Shown here: positions 1-8,872 of the stretch, one piece after another | Position numbering within the stretch: position 1 is the first letter of the stretch | Layout: every line of letters begins with the position of its first letter | NCBI GenBank assembly: GCA_022791475.1 | Contig: JAAVZD010000017.1 | Span: 1 to 64,000 of the forward strand | Reading direction: 5' to 3' | DNA length: 64,000 bases | Source of the DNA: Clostridia bacterium | Lineage (GTDB): Bacteria; Bacillota_A; Clostridia; TANB77; CAG-508 | Program-made: the position numbers and the translations under genes | The notes under the pieces: model-generated | The model's database searches: none | Told to the model about the DNA's origin: nothing | The model's input: only the letters and a program-made list of their open reading frames with translations

Positions 1-73
1 AATATATAGACATTGTCAAAGATTGGTTATTATTTTATAATACAATTAGATTAAAATCAAATAAAAAATATGA

Positions 74-93
74 GACTACAAATTAATGTAGTC
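74..93 (-). terminator. Terminator of the first orphan minus-strand gene
   Basis: Inverted repeat GACTACA / TGTAGTC with a 6-nt loop. Read on the minus strand it lies downstream of the gene ending at 165 and is followed by an A/T tract rich in T, as expected for a Rho-independent terminator. Confidence 0.6.
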
Positions 94-164
94 CCATATA
101 GGTTCTTTTTTTCGTGTCCACCAAAGTGGGTTCACTTCAAATAAAAACTTTCTCTCTTTTAAAC

Positions 165-365
165 TTAGTATTTCAAAAAGTGAATTTCCTTGCTCATCTT
201 ATCAACAATAATGGAATTTGTCCACCCTATTAAATACTGCAACTGACGCTGCTTTAAATTACCAGCTTCAATAGCTCTTTGAAGGATATAATAAGTTGCA
301 TCATCCTTATTAAAATTAATTCCATAAATCCGCCAAGTTCCTTTTGTTGTTTTAATTTCTATCAT
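165..365 (-). CDS. Small orphan protein, unknown function (66 aa)
   Basis: No family is recognised. The protein starts MIEIKTTKGTWRIYG and is mixed charged/hydrophobic with no membrane segment. The ATG is preceded by AGGAGGG at 8 nt, and upstream lies a promoter-like TTGACT-17-TAATAT. It stands alone on the minus strand and ends in a hairpin, so it is a self-contained transcription unit. It uses one in-frame CGG codon (Arg12), a codon absent from almost all neighbouring housekeeping genes, which suggests a foreign origin. The +1 frame after that CGG soon stops, so here CGG appears to be read in frame. Confidence 0.7.
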   Translation of the reverse strand: MIEIKTTKGTWRIYGINFNKDDATYYILQRAIEAGNLKQRQLQYLIGWTNSIIVDKMSKEIHFLKY

Positions 366-408
366 AATGCATACCCTCCTATAATTGAAAAATTATCGTC
401 ACAAAGAA

Positions 409-437
409 ATATTAACATAAAACCATAAGAAAGTCAA
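409..437 (-). promoter_or_regulatory. Sigma-A-type promoter for the orphan gene at 165-365
   Basis: On the minus strand, TTGACT (437-432) and TAATAT (414-409) are separated by 17 nt, about 45 nt upstream of the ATG. Confidence 0.5.
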
Positions 438-506
438 TTAAAAATATAAATAATTTCAACAATGTACACTTATATTAAAATATAAAAAGAAATAATCTTT
501 AAACCC

Positions 507-533
507 TTGACATTTACATAAAAACAATATAAT
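507..533 (+). promoter_or_regulatory. Promoter of the LacX-like gene
   Basis: TTGACA at 507-512 and TATAAT at 528-533. The 15-nt spacing is short, but the boxes are consensus and the ATG follows 36 nt later. Confidence 0.5.
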
Positions 534-569
534 ATATAGTAAGAAAATAGTCGAAGAAGGGAGAAATCT

Positions 570-1443
570 ATGTATACTCGGGATACTAACTTCAAAATAT
601 GGTGCAGAATTATTAAGCTTCAAATTGAATGGAGAAGAAAAGTTACACCAAGGAGAACAAACAGTTGATGAAAATGGAAAAGTGTTTTGGAAAAGACGTT
701 GGTCAGTATTATTTCCAAATGTAGGCAAATGTAAGAAAAACCAAACAATAATGAATAGTAAAACATATGAAATTCAACCAAATGGATTTGCAAAAGAATA
801 TGAATTTGAGCCAATTACAAAGTTAGATAACTTCCATTCTTATGTACTCAGAAGCAATGATAGAATTTTAGAAAAATATCCATATAAATTTTCATTGTAT
901 TTAACATATAGGCTAGACGAAAATAAATTAACAACAATATATAAGGTTATAAATGAAGGCGATGTTGATATGCCCTTTGGAATAGGATCTATGCCAGCAT
1001 TTAAAATAGATTTAGAACAATTAAAAAATGAGAATTACTGTTTAGAATTTGAAGAGGAAGAGCAGAAAATACATTTTTTATATTTAATAGATGGATTAGT
1101 AGGAACAGAATATGCAAAAAATATAATGGAAGAAGATAAGAAAACAATAACATTAAAACCAGATATGTTTAAAAATGATGCAATAATAATGAAAGGTCTA
1201 ACATCTAAAAAAGTAACACTAAAATTAAAAGATACAGGAAGAAAAATACTATCAGTAGACTATTCAAACTTCCCATACTTATCATTATGGTCAAAAACAA
1301 ACTCACCATTTTTATGCATATCACCATGGATGACCACACCAGATACAGTAAAAACAACAGGAGTATTTAGGCAAAAAGGCGATATAATAATTATTCAGCC
1401 AAACCAAGAATTTGAATGTAAATACACAGTAGAATTCTATTAA
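570..1443 (+). CDS. LacX-type aldose 1-epimerase homologue, +1 frameshift at CGG codon 4
   Basis: The body (580-1443) matches the LacX branch of the galactose mutarotase family, with FWKRRWSVLFPNVG, then a NGFAKE block, a YPYKFSLYLTYRL strand and GIGSMPAF. The only ATG with a plausible ribosome site is at 570 and reads ATG-TAT-ACT-CGG, out of frame with the body. Skipping C579 gives M-Y-T-G-I-L-T-S-K-Y-G-A-E-L, a normal LacX N-terminus, and a 290-aa product of family-typical length. Without a shift the only in-frame start is a TTG at 625, which would lose the N-terminal strand. The two positions where the family usually carries His (HGFAR and HPAF) are Asn and Met here, so mutarotase activity is doubtful. 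It may be a sugar-binding relative. Confidence 0.75.
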
Positions 1444-1444
1444 C

Positions 1445-1489
1445 TTCCCATTAGGTATGTTTCCAAATGGAAAGTCTGTCACTTTTTGG
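1445..1489 (+). repeat. Family B intergenic repeat (GTTTCCAAATGG...TGTCACTTTTTGG)
   Basis: The copy begins CCCATTAGG, carries GTTTCCAAATGG in its middle and ends TGTCACTTTTTGG. Close relatives occur at 49474-49517, 51139-51184 (opposite strand) and 63977-64000. It begins right after the stop codon of the LacX-like gene. Confidence 0.75.
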
Positions 1490-1520
1490 AACATACATAA
1501 TAAAAAGGAGATATTTAGAA

Positions 1521-1718
1521 ATGCCAATATTAAAAATAGTAATACAAATAATATCATTAATAGTAGTAGCTATAGGTGTAGTTATGATATACGACGCACG
1601 AAAACTAAGCAAAAAATGGTTTAGCTATGGAGATAGAAACTCAGTAGTAAGAACTCTTAAAATAGTAGGATTCATACTAGCTGTAATAGGTGCAATTGTA
1701 GTAATTGTAAATATATAA
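1521..1718 (+). CDS. Small two-helix membrane protein (65 aa), unknown function
   Basis: The start at 1521 is chosen because AAAAAGGAG lies 10 nt upstream; a longer reading from 1467 would run into a repeat. The protein has two hydrophobic segments (about residues 3-22 and 45-64) joined by a basic loop (ARKLSKKWFSYGDRNSVVR). It resembles small clostridial inner-membrane proteins of unknown role. It lies between the LacX-like gene and addA and is followed by a terminator-like hairpin. Confidence 0.65.
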   Translation: MPILKIVIQIISLIVVAIGVVMIYDARKLSKKWFSYGDRNSVVRTLKIVGFILAVIGAIVVIVNI

Positions 1719-1745
1719 ATATACACTACCTAAAGTTGAAACGTA

Positions 1746-1799
1746 GGGGCTTAATCGGTGAGTAATACTAGTGAGAATTTACCGAATTACGCCCTTTTT
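1746..1799 (+). terminator. GTAGGGG-type hairpin acting as terminator
   Basis: An imperfect long hairpin. GGGGCTTAATCGGTGA pairs with TTTACCGAATTACGCCC and is followed by TTTTT. It begins with the same GTAGGGG core as the family D repeats, so it is probably a diverged copy that ends transcription before addA. Confidence 0.6.
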
Positions 1800-1858
1800 A
1801 TAATTCCTTTTACTTTAATAAAGATTTATGATATAGTAATTAAAAATGGAGGAGAAAA

Positions 1859-4800
1859 ATGTCAGAAGTTAATTGGACAAGGGAACAGGAAAAGGCTATA
1901 TATGAAAAAGGCTCAAATATATTAGTGGCAGCTGCTGCAGGAAGTGGTAAAACAGCTGTACTTGTTGAGCGTATAATAAATAAAATATTTAATGAAAATA
2001 TAGATATAGATAGAATATTAGTAGTTACATTTACAAATGCAGCTGCAAGTGAAATGAGGGAAAGAATATTAGATGCTATTTATAAAAAAATAGAAAAAAA
2101 TCCAAATGATATACGTATGCAAAGGCAACTAACACTTTTAAATAAAGCAAGTATATGTACAATTCACTCATTTTGCTTAGAGGTAATTAGAAATTATTTT
2201 TATGAACTAGACATATCTGCCAATTTTAGAATAGGAGATCAGGCAGAAGTAGAACTATTAAAGCAAGATATAATAGAAGATTTATTTGAAGATAAATACA
2301 TAAATAAAGATAAAGAATTTTTAAACTTAATAAATACATACACAACATATAGAGGAGACGAACCACTAAAAGAATTAATACTAAAAATATATAATTATAT
2401 TCAAAGCTCTCCATTTCCTAAAGAATGGCTAGAAGAAAAAGTAGAAATGTTTAATTTGAAAGAAAAATTAAATGAAGACTTTGCAAAAACAATATGGGGA
2501 GAAATTCTATTAAACGAATATAAAGAAAAAATAAGCGAAAATATATTAAAATTAGAAGGAATAAAAAGAAAATTATTAAAAGAGCCAGAACTAGAAAAGT
2601 ATACATTAACAATAATAAATGATATAGAAACTTTAGAAGAAATACAAAATGAAATCACATTTAAAAATGAAGATATATGGAACAAAACATATGAAAAAGT
2701 ATTAAACCTAAAATTCGAAAAGTGGCCAATAAATAGAAAAATAAGTATTGCACTAAAAGAAGAAGCAAAAGAAATACGAGATAAAGTAAAAAAAGATATA
2801 GATGCTATAAATAAAAAAATATTTATATATGATTCATATAGAACAAATCAAGACATGTATGCAATGTATGAAACATTATCAAATTTAAAAAGCCTTACCA
2901 ATGAATTCGAAGAAAAATTTCTACAAAAAAAGAAAGAAAAAAATATAATAGACTTTCACGATATAGAGCATTTTGCACTAAAAATATTAATTCGAAAAAA
3001 TGAAGAAGGAGAATATGAACCAACAGAAGTTGCAAATAAAATAAAAGAAAAATTCACAGAAATAGCAATAGACGAATATCAAGATAGTAACTTAGTACAA
3101 GAATATATATTAAATAGCATCTCAAACGGAAACAATATATTTATGGTAGGAGATGTAAAGCAAAGTATATATAGGTTTAGACAAGCAAGACCAGAGCTAT
3201 TCTTAGAAAAATATGAAAATTATGCACTAGAAGACGAAAAAGGGGCAAAAGGCAAAAAAATACAATTATTTAAAAACTTTAGAAGTAGAGAAAATGTATT
3301 AAATATAACAAACAAAATATTTGAGCAAATAATGAGCAAGCAACTAGGCGACATAGACTATAACCAAGAAGAATACCTAAACTTAGGAGCCGACTACCCA
3401 GAAACAAAAAATAACCCAGTAACAGAATTACATATAATAGATTTATCTACTCAAGAGCAAGAACACGATAGAAATGTAGGGGTGACTAGTAGTCGTCCGC
3501 TCTTCGAAGAGACTACTCATGAAATTTATAGTGAAGAGTTAAAAATGAATAGCGAAAATTTAAATGTAGGAGTCATAGCCTTATCAAGCGACCCGCACTT
3601 CGAAGAACCTACCCAAGAAAACGAAGACACACCCCAAGAAGAACCAATAGAAAACACCCTAATAGAAGCAAAATTTGTTGCAAATAAAATACAAGAACTA
3701 ATAAACAGTAAATACCAAGTCTACGACAGAAAAAAAGGCTACAGACCAATAGAATACAAAGACATAGTAATATTACTAAGGTCAACCCTAAATTCAGCAC
3801 CAGTATATGAAAAAGAACTAATAGAAAAAAACATACCAGTATTTAGTGATACAACAAGTGAATACTTAGAATCAACAGAAATACAAACAATAATGAGTGT
3901 ACTAAAAATAATAAACAATCCACTTCAAGACATTCCACTAATCACAGTATTAAGGTCCAGCATAGCAAATTTCACAGACAATGACCTAGTGCAAATACGT
4001 TTAGCAGATAGAAGTGAAAGTTTCTATAACGCAATGCTAAAAGCAAGAGTAGCAGTAGGCGAAGGATTAAAAGAAAAAATAAATCGATTTATCAATATGT
4101 TGGAAAGTTGGAAATCTGTAGAAACATATAAAACATTAGATGAACTTATTTGGCAAATATATATGGATAGTAATTATTATAATTATGTAGGTCTATTAAA
4201 TAATGGTAAACTAAGGCAAGCAAACTTAAAAATGCTATTTGAAAAAGCAAAACAATATGAAAGTGCAAGTTTTAAAGGATTATATAACTTTATAAATTTT
4301 ATAGATAAATTAAAGTTAAGTAGTAAAGATATGGGTGCTGCTAAAATAATTGGAGAAAATGATAATGTTGTAAGAATTATGAGTATTCATAAAAGTAAAG
4401 GATTAGAATTCCCAATAGTACTTTTATGTGGAACTAGTAAAAAGTTCAACATGCAAGACTTAAATAATAATGTATTAATGCACCAGGACTTAGGTTTTGG
4501 AATGAAATACATAAATTATGAACGAAGAATAGAATATAACACATTAGCAAAAGAAGCATTACGTTTAAAAATAAAAAAAGAAACAATATCAGAAGAAATG
4601 AGAGTATTATATGTTGCACTTACAAGAGCAAAGGAAAAATTATATATAACAGGAGTAGAAAAAGATTTACAAAAATCTCTAAAAGAAAAGGAAAAAAATT
4701 TAGAAATTTACAACAAACAAAAGTTAGATAAAAATGTGGTAGGAAAATATGTATCATATTTGGATTGGATAGAATTAGTGTACTTAAATGATAAAGAAAA

Positions 4801-5693
4801 AATGAGTAAAATATTAAAAGTTCATGAACATGATGTAGGGGCAGGCCTTGCATCTGTCCGGAGACAAAGGAATAAATAGTGAAGAGTACAAATCATTGAA
4901 ATTTGATGTAGGGGCGATTATTAATCGACCACTCTTCGAAGAAACTACCCAACATAAAAACAACATCGAACAAACCCTAAACTGGCAATACAAATACAAA
5001 CAATCAGAAAACATACCAACCAAAACCTCTGTAAGCGAAATAAAAAATAGAAAAGATAATGTAGGAGCAATTATCAATCGACCACTCTTCGAAGAAACTT
5101 TACAAATGGAAGTTGTAAGTTGTAAGCTAGAGGTTAAAAACGAAAAGGAACTAAAAGCACCAAACTTCGAAAAAGAAGAAAAAATAACAGGTGCACAAAA
5201 AGGAACCTTAATGCATTTATGTATTAAAAACTTAAATGAGAAAAAAGACTATAAATTAAAAGACATAATAGAACTAATAAAAGAGCTAAAAAGCAAAAAC
5301 ATAATAACCGAAAAAGAAGCCCAAAACATAAATGCAGAAACATTATTACAATTTACAAAATCAAACCTATTTAAAGACTTAAAAGAAGCAAAAGAAGTGC
5401 ACAAAGAAGAGCCATTTTATATAAATATTCCAGCAAGCGAAATTTACAATGTACAAGTAGAAGAAAATGTATTAGTACAAGGAATTATAGATTTATATTA
5501 TATAAATAAACAAGGAAGAATAATATTAGTAGACTACAAAACAGACTATGTACAAAACGAAAATGAACTAATAGAAAAATATAGCTTGCAATTAGAACTA
5601 TATAAAAAAGCACTAGAAGGAGCATTAAAAAAACAAGTAGAAAAAGTAATAATATATAGTACATATTTACAAAAAGAAATAATTGTAGTATAA
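1859..5693 (+). CDS. addA: AddA helicase-nuclease, +1 frameshift at CGG 4859 and five translated repeat insertions
   Basis: AddA is the helicase/nuclease subunit of the AddAB double-strand-break repair complex. Visible motifs: Walker A AAAGSGKTAVLVERI (about residues 24-38), DEYQDSN box, GDVKQSIYRFRQARPELF, SIHKSKGLEF, and VLYVALTRAKEKLYITG. The C-terminal nuclease carries GIIDLYYIN, VDYKTD and a QLELYKKALE motif. The first reading frame stops at 4879; the nuclease is one frame forward. Skipping C4859 (codon CGG) joins GTC to GGA and gives about 1277 aa, near the family's usual 1200-1240 plus insertions. The insertions are copies of an intergenic palindromic repeat, two in the helicase linker (about residues 539-586) and three between helicase and nuclease. 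addB is not in the window. Confidence 0.88.
3474..3525 (+). repeat. Family D repeat copy 1, inside addA
   Basis: Core TGTAGGGG, a short variable inverted segment, then CTCTTCGAAGAGACTAC. Translated in frame as NVGVTSSRPLFEE. It sits in the variable linker after LHIID, outside the helicase motifs. Confidence 0.8.
3564..3615 (+). repeat. Family D repeat copy 2, inside addA
   Basis: Core TGTAGGAG, then CGACCCGCACTTCGAAGAACCTACCC. Translated as NVGVIALSSDPHFEEP, 36 nt after copy 1, in the same linker. Confidence 0.75.
4832..4866 (+). repeat. Family D-like repeat copy 3, inside addA, containing the CGG shift site
   Basis: Reads GATGTAGGGGCAGG, CCTTGCATCTG, TCCGGAGAC. It is translated as DVGAGLASV and then reaches the in-frame CGG at 4859-4861, where the reading frame must advance by one base to continue into the nuclease domain. 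Confidence 0.75.
4905..4952 (+). repeat. Family D repeat copy 4, inside addA
   Basis: GATGTAGGGGCGATTATTAATCGACC followed by ACTCTTCGAAGAAACTACCC. It is translated in the post-shift frame as DVGAIINRPLFEETT. The reading phase within the repeat (GAT-GTA-GGG) is the same as in copies 1-3 and 5. Confidence 0.85.
5058..5100 (+). repeat. Family D repeat copy 5, inside addA
   Basis: Nearly identical to copy 4 (GTAGGAGCAATTATCAATCG, then CTCTTCGAAGAAACTT). Translated as NVGAIINRPLFEET, just before the nuclease domain. Confidence 0.85.
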
Positions 5694-5769
5694 TATACAT
5701 TATGAAAACCTATATAAAACTTGAAATTATAATAATTTCAAAACTTGCAATATGAAAGGAGAAAGCAAA

Positions 5770-6252
5770 ATGACAAAACGGAGAAAAAATAAAAGTGTAG
5801 AAGAGATTGTTAAAACAAAAACAATGATAGCAGAAATAGTAATAGGGTTAGCAATTATATATATAAATACAATGATTGCTATAATGAACAATTTGATAGT
5901 TATTTCAATTATTTCTACGATAGTAAGCATTATTCTTTATATTATAATTAGCATACTTATATATAGGGAATACATGAAACAGGAAACAAGGAAATATAAT
6001 GAAAGAGTATGTAAAAAGAAACTTTCAAAAAGTAAATATACTAAGGTAATTCCTAAGGATTGTACAAAATTTTCAGAAGAATTTTTAGATGATTTGCAAA
6101 ATAAAAGAATCGTGAAATTTTATGCTAGATTAATAAAATTAAGAAATAAAGAAGCTGTACGGGTAGATATAAAATATGTAAAAGAATCTAAATATATTGA
6201 ATATGATACATATTTACTTGGTCATTTTATAGATTACTATGAAATTGTATAA
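5770..6252 (+). CDS. Membrane protein of unknown function (160 aa)
   Basis: The start at 5770 is chosen because AAAGGAG precedes it by 8 nt. The protein has a basic N-terminus (MTKRRKNK), two hydrophobic helices at about residues 22-65 and a charged cytoplasmic tail rich in Lys/Tyr. I do not recognise it. It is the only + strand gene with CGG codons read in frame (codon 4 in MTKR and one in AVRVDIKYV). Both positions look like natural Arg, and a +1 shift at either would hit a stop within a few codons. This sets it with the orphan cargo genes rather than the housekeeping set. Confidence 0.6.
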   Translation: MTKRRKNKSVEEIVKTKTMIAEIVIGLAIIYINTMIAIMNNLIVISIISTIVSIILYIIISILIYREYMKQETRKYNERVCKKKLSKSKYTKVIPKDCTKFSEEFLDDLQNKRIVKFYARLIKLRNKEAVRVDIKYVKESKYIEYDTYLLGHFIDYYEIV

Positions 6253-6266
6253 AACTAAATATTGCA

Positions 6267-6296
6267 AAAAGGGTAAGATTAATTTCTTGCCCTTTT
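6267..6296 (+). terminator. Rho-independent terminator
   Basis: AAAAGGGTAAGA / TCTTGCCCTTTT hairpin closely followed by an A/T run ending in six T, shortly after the stop at 6252. Confidence 0.7.
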
Positions 6297-6316
6297 AAAA
6301 TTTTTTAATTAAATAA

Positions 6317-6345
6317 TTGCTCAAAAAAAACATATGTGATATACT
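6317..6345 (+). promoter_or_regulatory. Promoter of the large coiled-coil gene
   Basis: TTGCTC (6317-6322), 17 nt, TATACT (6340-6345), with TGTGA just upstream of the -10 box. Confidence 0.5.
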
Positions 6346-6352
6346 TTAAAAA

Positions 6353-6405
6353 ACAGAATTAATAATTTGTACGCAGTGGAAACTGCCAGAAATTATTAAT
6401 TCTGT
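6353..6405 (+). other. First of two tandem 5'-leader hairpins
   Basis: A perfect 16-bp inverted repeat (ACAGAATTAATAATTT / AAATTATTAATTCTGT) closes a loop that itself contains GCAGT-GGAA-ACTGC. It lies between the promoter and the start codon at 6482, so it would be in the leader RNA. Confidence 0.6.
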
Positions 6406-6410
6406 AATAA

Positions 6411-6460
6411 CTATCTTCTATGAAAATTCATCATTCAATGATAAATTTTCTAGAATATAG
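6411..6460 (+). other. Second tandem 5'-leader hairpin
   Basis: GAAAATT-C-ATCAT pairs with ATGAT-A-AATTTTC, extended by outer CTAT / ATAG pairs. It begins 5 nt after the first hairpin and ends before the AGGAGG of the gene at 6482. No T-run follows directly, so it need not be a terminator. Confidence 0.55.
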
Positions 6461-6481
6461 AAAACAATAGGAGGAAAAAAC

Positions 6482-8758
6482 GTGCTAAAAAATACTAAAG
6501 AAGATAGCAAAGAATTAGAAGAGAAACTAAGCTATATAGGCTTAAACTTAGAAAAAATTCCAAAATGCTTTGAAAATAATGAGAAAATAAAGTATAGACC
6601 ATTAAAAACATATGAAGACAACAACTATAAAGTATATAAATATTTAGATGTAAAAGATATAGACATATATATAACACCAGTAGATAGGCTAGAAAGCTTA
6701 AACCAAAAGCTAAAAACAGCGATGCCTATTTCATATTATATGAGTTTAAATGCTGAAGAAAATATAGAAGAATATTCTACATTTTTAAATATGATAAATC
6801 ATTTGAATATAGATAAAATAAAAAATATAGAGAAAGAACAAAATTACTTAAATAAACAATTACCATATGAAATAAAATATAAAAATAACTACATTTGGCA
6901 AATATATTATTCAGATGTAGAAGATAAATATTTCATGCTATATTCTAGTAACGAAAATAATGAGGAATGTTTATTCTATTTAATAAAAAGAAAAATAGAA
7001 GCACAAAGAGCAAGAAAAAAAGAACTAATATATGTTCCAATAAGTCATATGGAATATTCAAACATATTATTAAAAAAATCAGAAATAGCAGATTTAGAAA
7101 ACTATTTATGGTTATTTACAAAGGAATGGCCAAATATATATGAAGTATATAACCAAAATAATGAAATATCTCTTGAAATACTAGGAACAACAACAGTATT
7201 TGACGGAGTAAGAAGCATGTACAAAATAACTTTAAAGAATAAAGAAGAAGCACAAAAAGTTTTTAAACTAATAAAAGCACTATTTATACTTGAGTCAAAT
7301 GACGAGTATGAATATAATTTTAAAACTTTAATAAATGAAGAAGGAAGTTTAGATTTCTGTTACAATATGCAAAAAGTAACATATGAAAGTTTATCAGAAT
7401 TTATACGAAAAGAAGTAGAAGTTAAACAAGAAAAAATAAATGAATTATATGAAAAAAATATAATTCTTGTAGAAAATTTAGAACTTTTAAAAGAAACAGT
7501 AAAAAAACATAATGAAGAATATTTGTTAAAAGAAAAACAAATTACACAATTTTTAGAATGTAAAAAAACATTTTTTGGAAGAGTAAAATACTTTTTTGGA
7601 AAAGGGAAGAAAGTAAAAAAAGAAGAAACACCAAATATCGAGGATGAAAAAGGTATAGAAATAGCTAAGTTAGAAACAATAGAAAAGAAAGATTTTTATA
7701 CAATAGAAGATTTATTAAAAGTATGTGAAATACTAAAAATAGAAGAAACAAAATATAAAAATTCAGAAATGGATATAAAAGCATTAGAAAATAAAAAGCT
7801 AAATTTAGAAAAGAAAATACAAAATGCAACTTTATATATAAATGAAATAGAAAGTCATAAAAAAAGTATTTTTGACTTTTGGAAATTTACTAATAAAGAC
7901 GAAGTAAATATGCTTACACAGGCAGAAGAAAACGAAAATCAAAATAAAGGAAAATTAAAAAAAGTATTTAATTATAAAGAAGACTTAGAAGATTTTGGAA
8001 AACAAATAGATTCCAAACAAAGAGATACTTTTTCAAAAAATGAATGTGACGCATTATTTGCTTGCATAAATGACTTAGAAACTTTTAATGTATTAAACAA
8101 AGAAAAAATATTAAAAAGAGAAGAAAATAAAATTCAAAAGAGATTAGAAGAATTCAAGCAAGAATGTATAGAAAATATAGATACAATTACTGAAAAAGAT
8201 TTTGACATATTTGGCAATGTAGCACAAGATAAGACAAAAATAAAAGTTCTAAATAATAATAAACATAGAGAAATAGAAAAAGATAAGTATAAAATATTAG
8301 GAATAAATGCAGAAACAAATTTTGAAGAATACAAAGATAATATAAATAATTATAAAAATTTACTAAATGAAGCATATGGAAAGGTACTATCTCCATATGA
8401 TATGCACATATATATGGCAAGTAGTGGAGAACTAAACGAGAAAACTTTAAATATAATGAATATAAATCCAAAAGAAGAATTATTAAAAAGCACAAATGAA
8501 GTGGAAACAAATATATATAAAATAAATATAAAAGAAAATATGCCAGTTATATATTATTCAAATATAATGTACTACGACAATTTAAACAAAACACTTCCAT
8601 TAGGAATGGATATAAGTACAAAGGTGTTAATCGATTTAAGCAAATTTGAAATGAAACTAGTTGCAAGAAAAGATTTTAACATAAATATTCTAAAAGACGA
8701 ATTTACAAACGAAATAAAACTAATACATGTATATGAATACAATATAGAGAAAAAGTAG
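6482..8758 (+). CDS. Large soluble coiled-coil protein of unknown function (758 aa)
   Basis: Starts with GTG after AGGAGG. I recognise no enzyme motif. Residues 1-310 look like a globular domain (blocks such as YLDVKDIDIYITPVDRL and SLEILGTTTVFDGVRSMYKITLK). Residues about 310-480 and 540-600 are Lys/Glu-rich coiled coil. The last 130 residues form a second compact domain ending in KLIHVYEYNIEKK. There is no signal peptide or membrane helix. It is transcribed alone behind two leader hairpins and ahead of deoB, with a MITE-like repeat directly after its stop codon. Confidence 0.75.
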   Translation: MLKNTKEDSKELEEKLSYIGLNLEKIPKCFENNEKIKYRPLKTYEDNNYKVYKYLDVKDIDIYITPVDRLESLNQKLKTAMPISYYMSLNAEENIEEYSTFLNMINHLNIDKIKNIEKEQNYLNKQLPYEIKYKNNYIWQIYYSDVEDKYFMLYSSNENNEECLFYLIKRKIEAQRARKKELIYVPISHMEYSNILLKKSEIADLENYLWLFTKEWPNIYEVYNQNNEISLEILGTTTVFDGVRSMYKITLKNKEEAQKVFKLIKALFILESNDEYEYNFKTLINEEGSLDFCYNMQKVTYESLSEFIRKEVEVKQEKINELYEKNIILVENLELLKETVKKHNEEYLLKEKQITQFLECKKTFFGRVKYFFGKGKKVKKEETPNIEDEKGIEIAKLETIEKKDFYTIEDLLKVCEILKIEETKYKNSEMDIKALENKKLNLEKKIQNATLYINEIESHKKSIFDFWKFTNKDEVNMLTQAEENENQNKGKLKKVFNYKEDLEDFGKQIDSKQRDTFSKNECDALFACINDLETFNVLNKEKILKREENKIQKRLEEFKQECIENIDTITEKDFDIFGNVAQDKTKIKVLNNNKHREIEKDKYKILGINAETNFEEYKDNINNYKNLLNEAYGKVLSPYDMHIYMASSGELNEKTLNIMNINPKEELLKSTNEVETNIYKINIKENMPVIYYSNIMYYDNLNKTLPLGMDISTKVLIDLSKFEMKLVARKDFNINILKDEFTNEIKLIHVYEYNIEKK

Positions 8759-8852
8759 CATTGGGGACGGTTCGTAATCGGAAACAAGATAGAGAAGAAC
8801 CACAAGGCAATAAACAAAAATAAACTAGCTAGATTAGGAACTGTCCCCAATG
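8759..8852 (+). repeat. Family A MITE-like element, copy 1
   Basis: A 94-bp unit with perfect 10-bp inverted ends, CATTGGGGAC and GTCCCCAATG. It begins at the base after the stop codon at 8758. The interior (GTAATCGGAAACAAGATAGA, AGAACCACAAG, CTAGATTAGGAAC) is shared with the copy at 40519-40607. It encodes nothing. Confidence 0.85.
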
Positions 8853-8872
8853 CGGAAAAAAGGAGAAAAACA

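Noticed and set aside
4855..4880. RF2-like frameshift driven by a stop codon
   Set aside because: In none of the four genes does a stop codon directly follow the shift site, and no internal Shine-Dalgarno at the fixed distance is seen.
5770..6252. A +1 frameshift at the two CGG codons of the small membrane protein
   Set aside because: In both cases the +1 frame reaches a stop within a few codons, while the zero frame stays sensible to the end.
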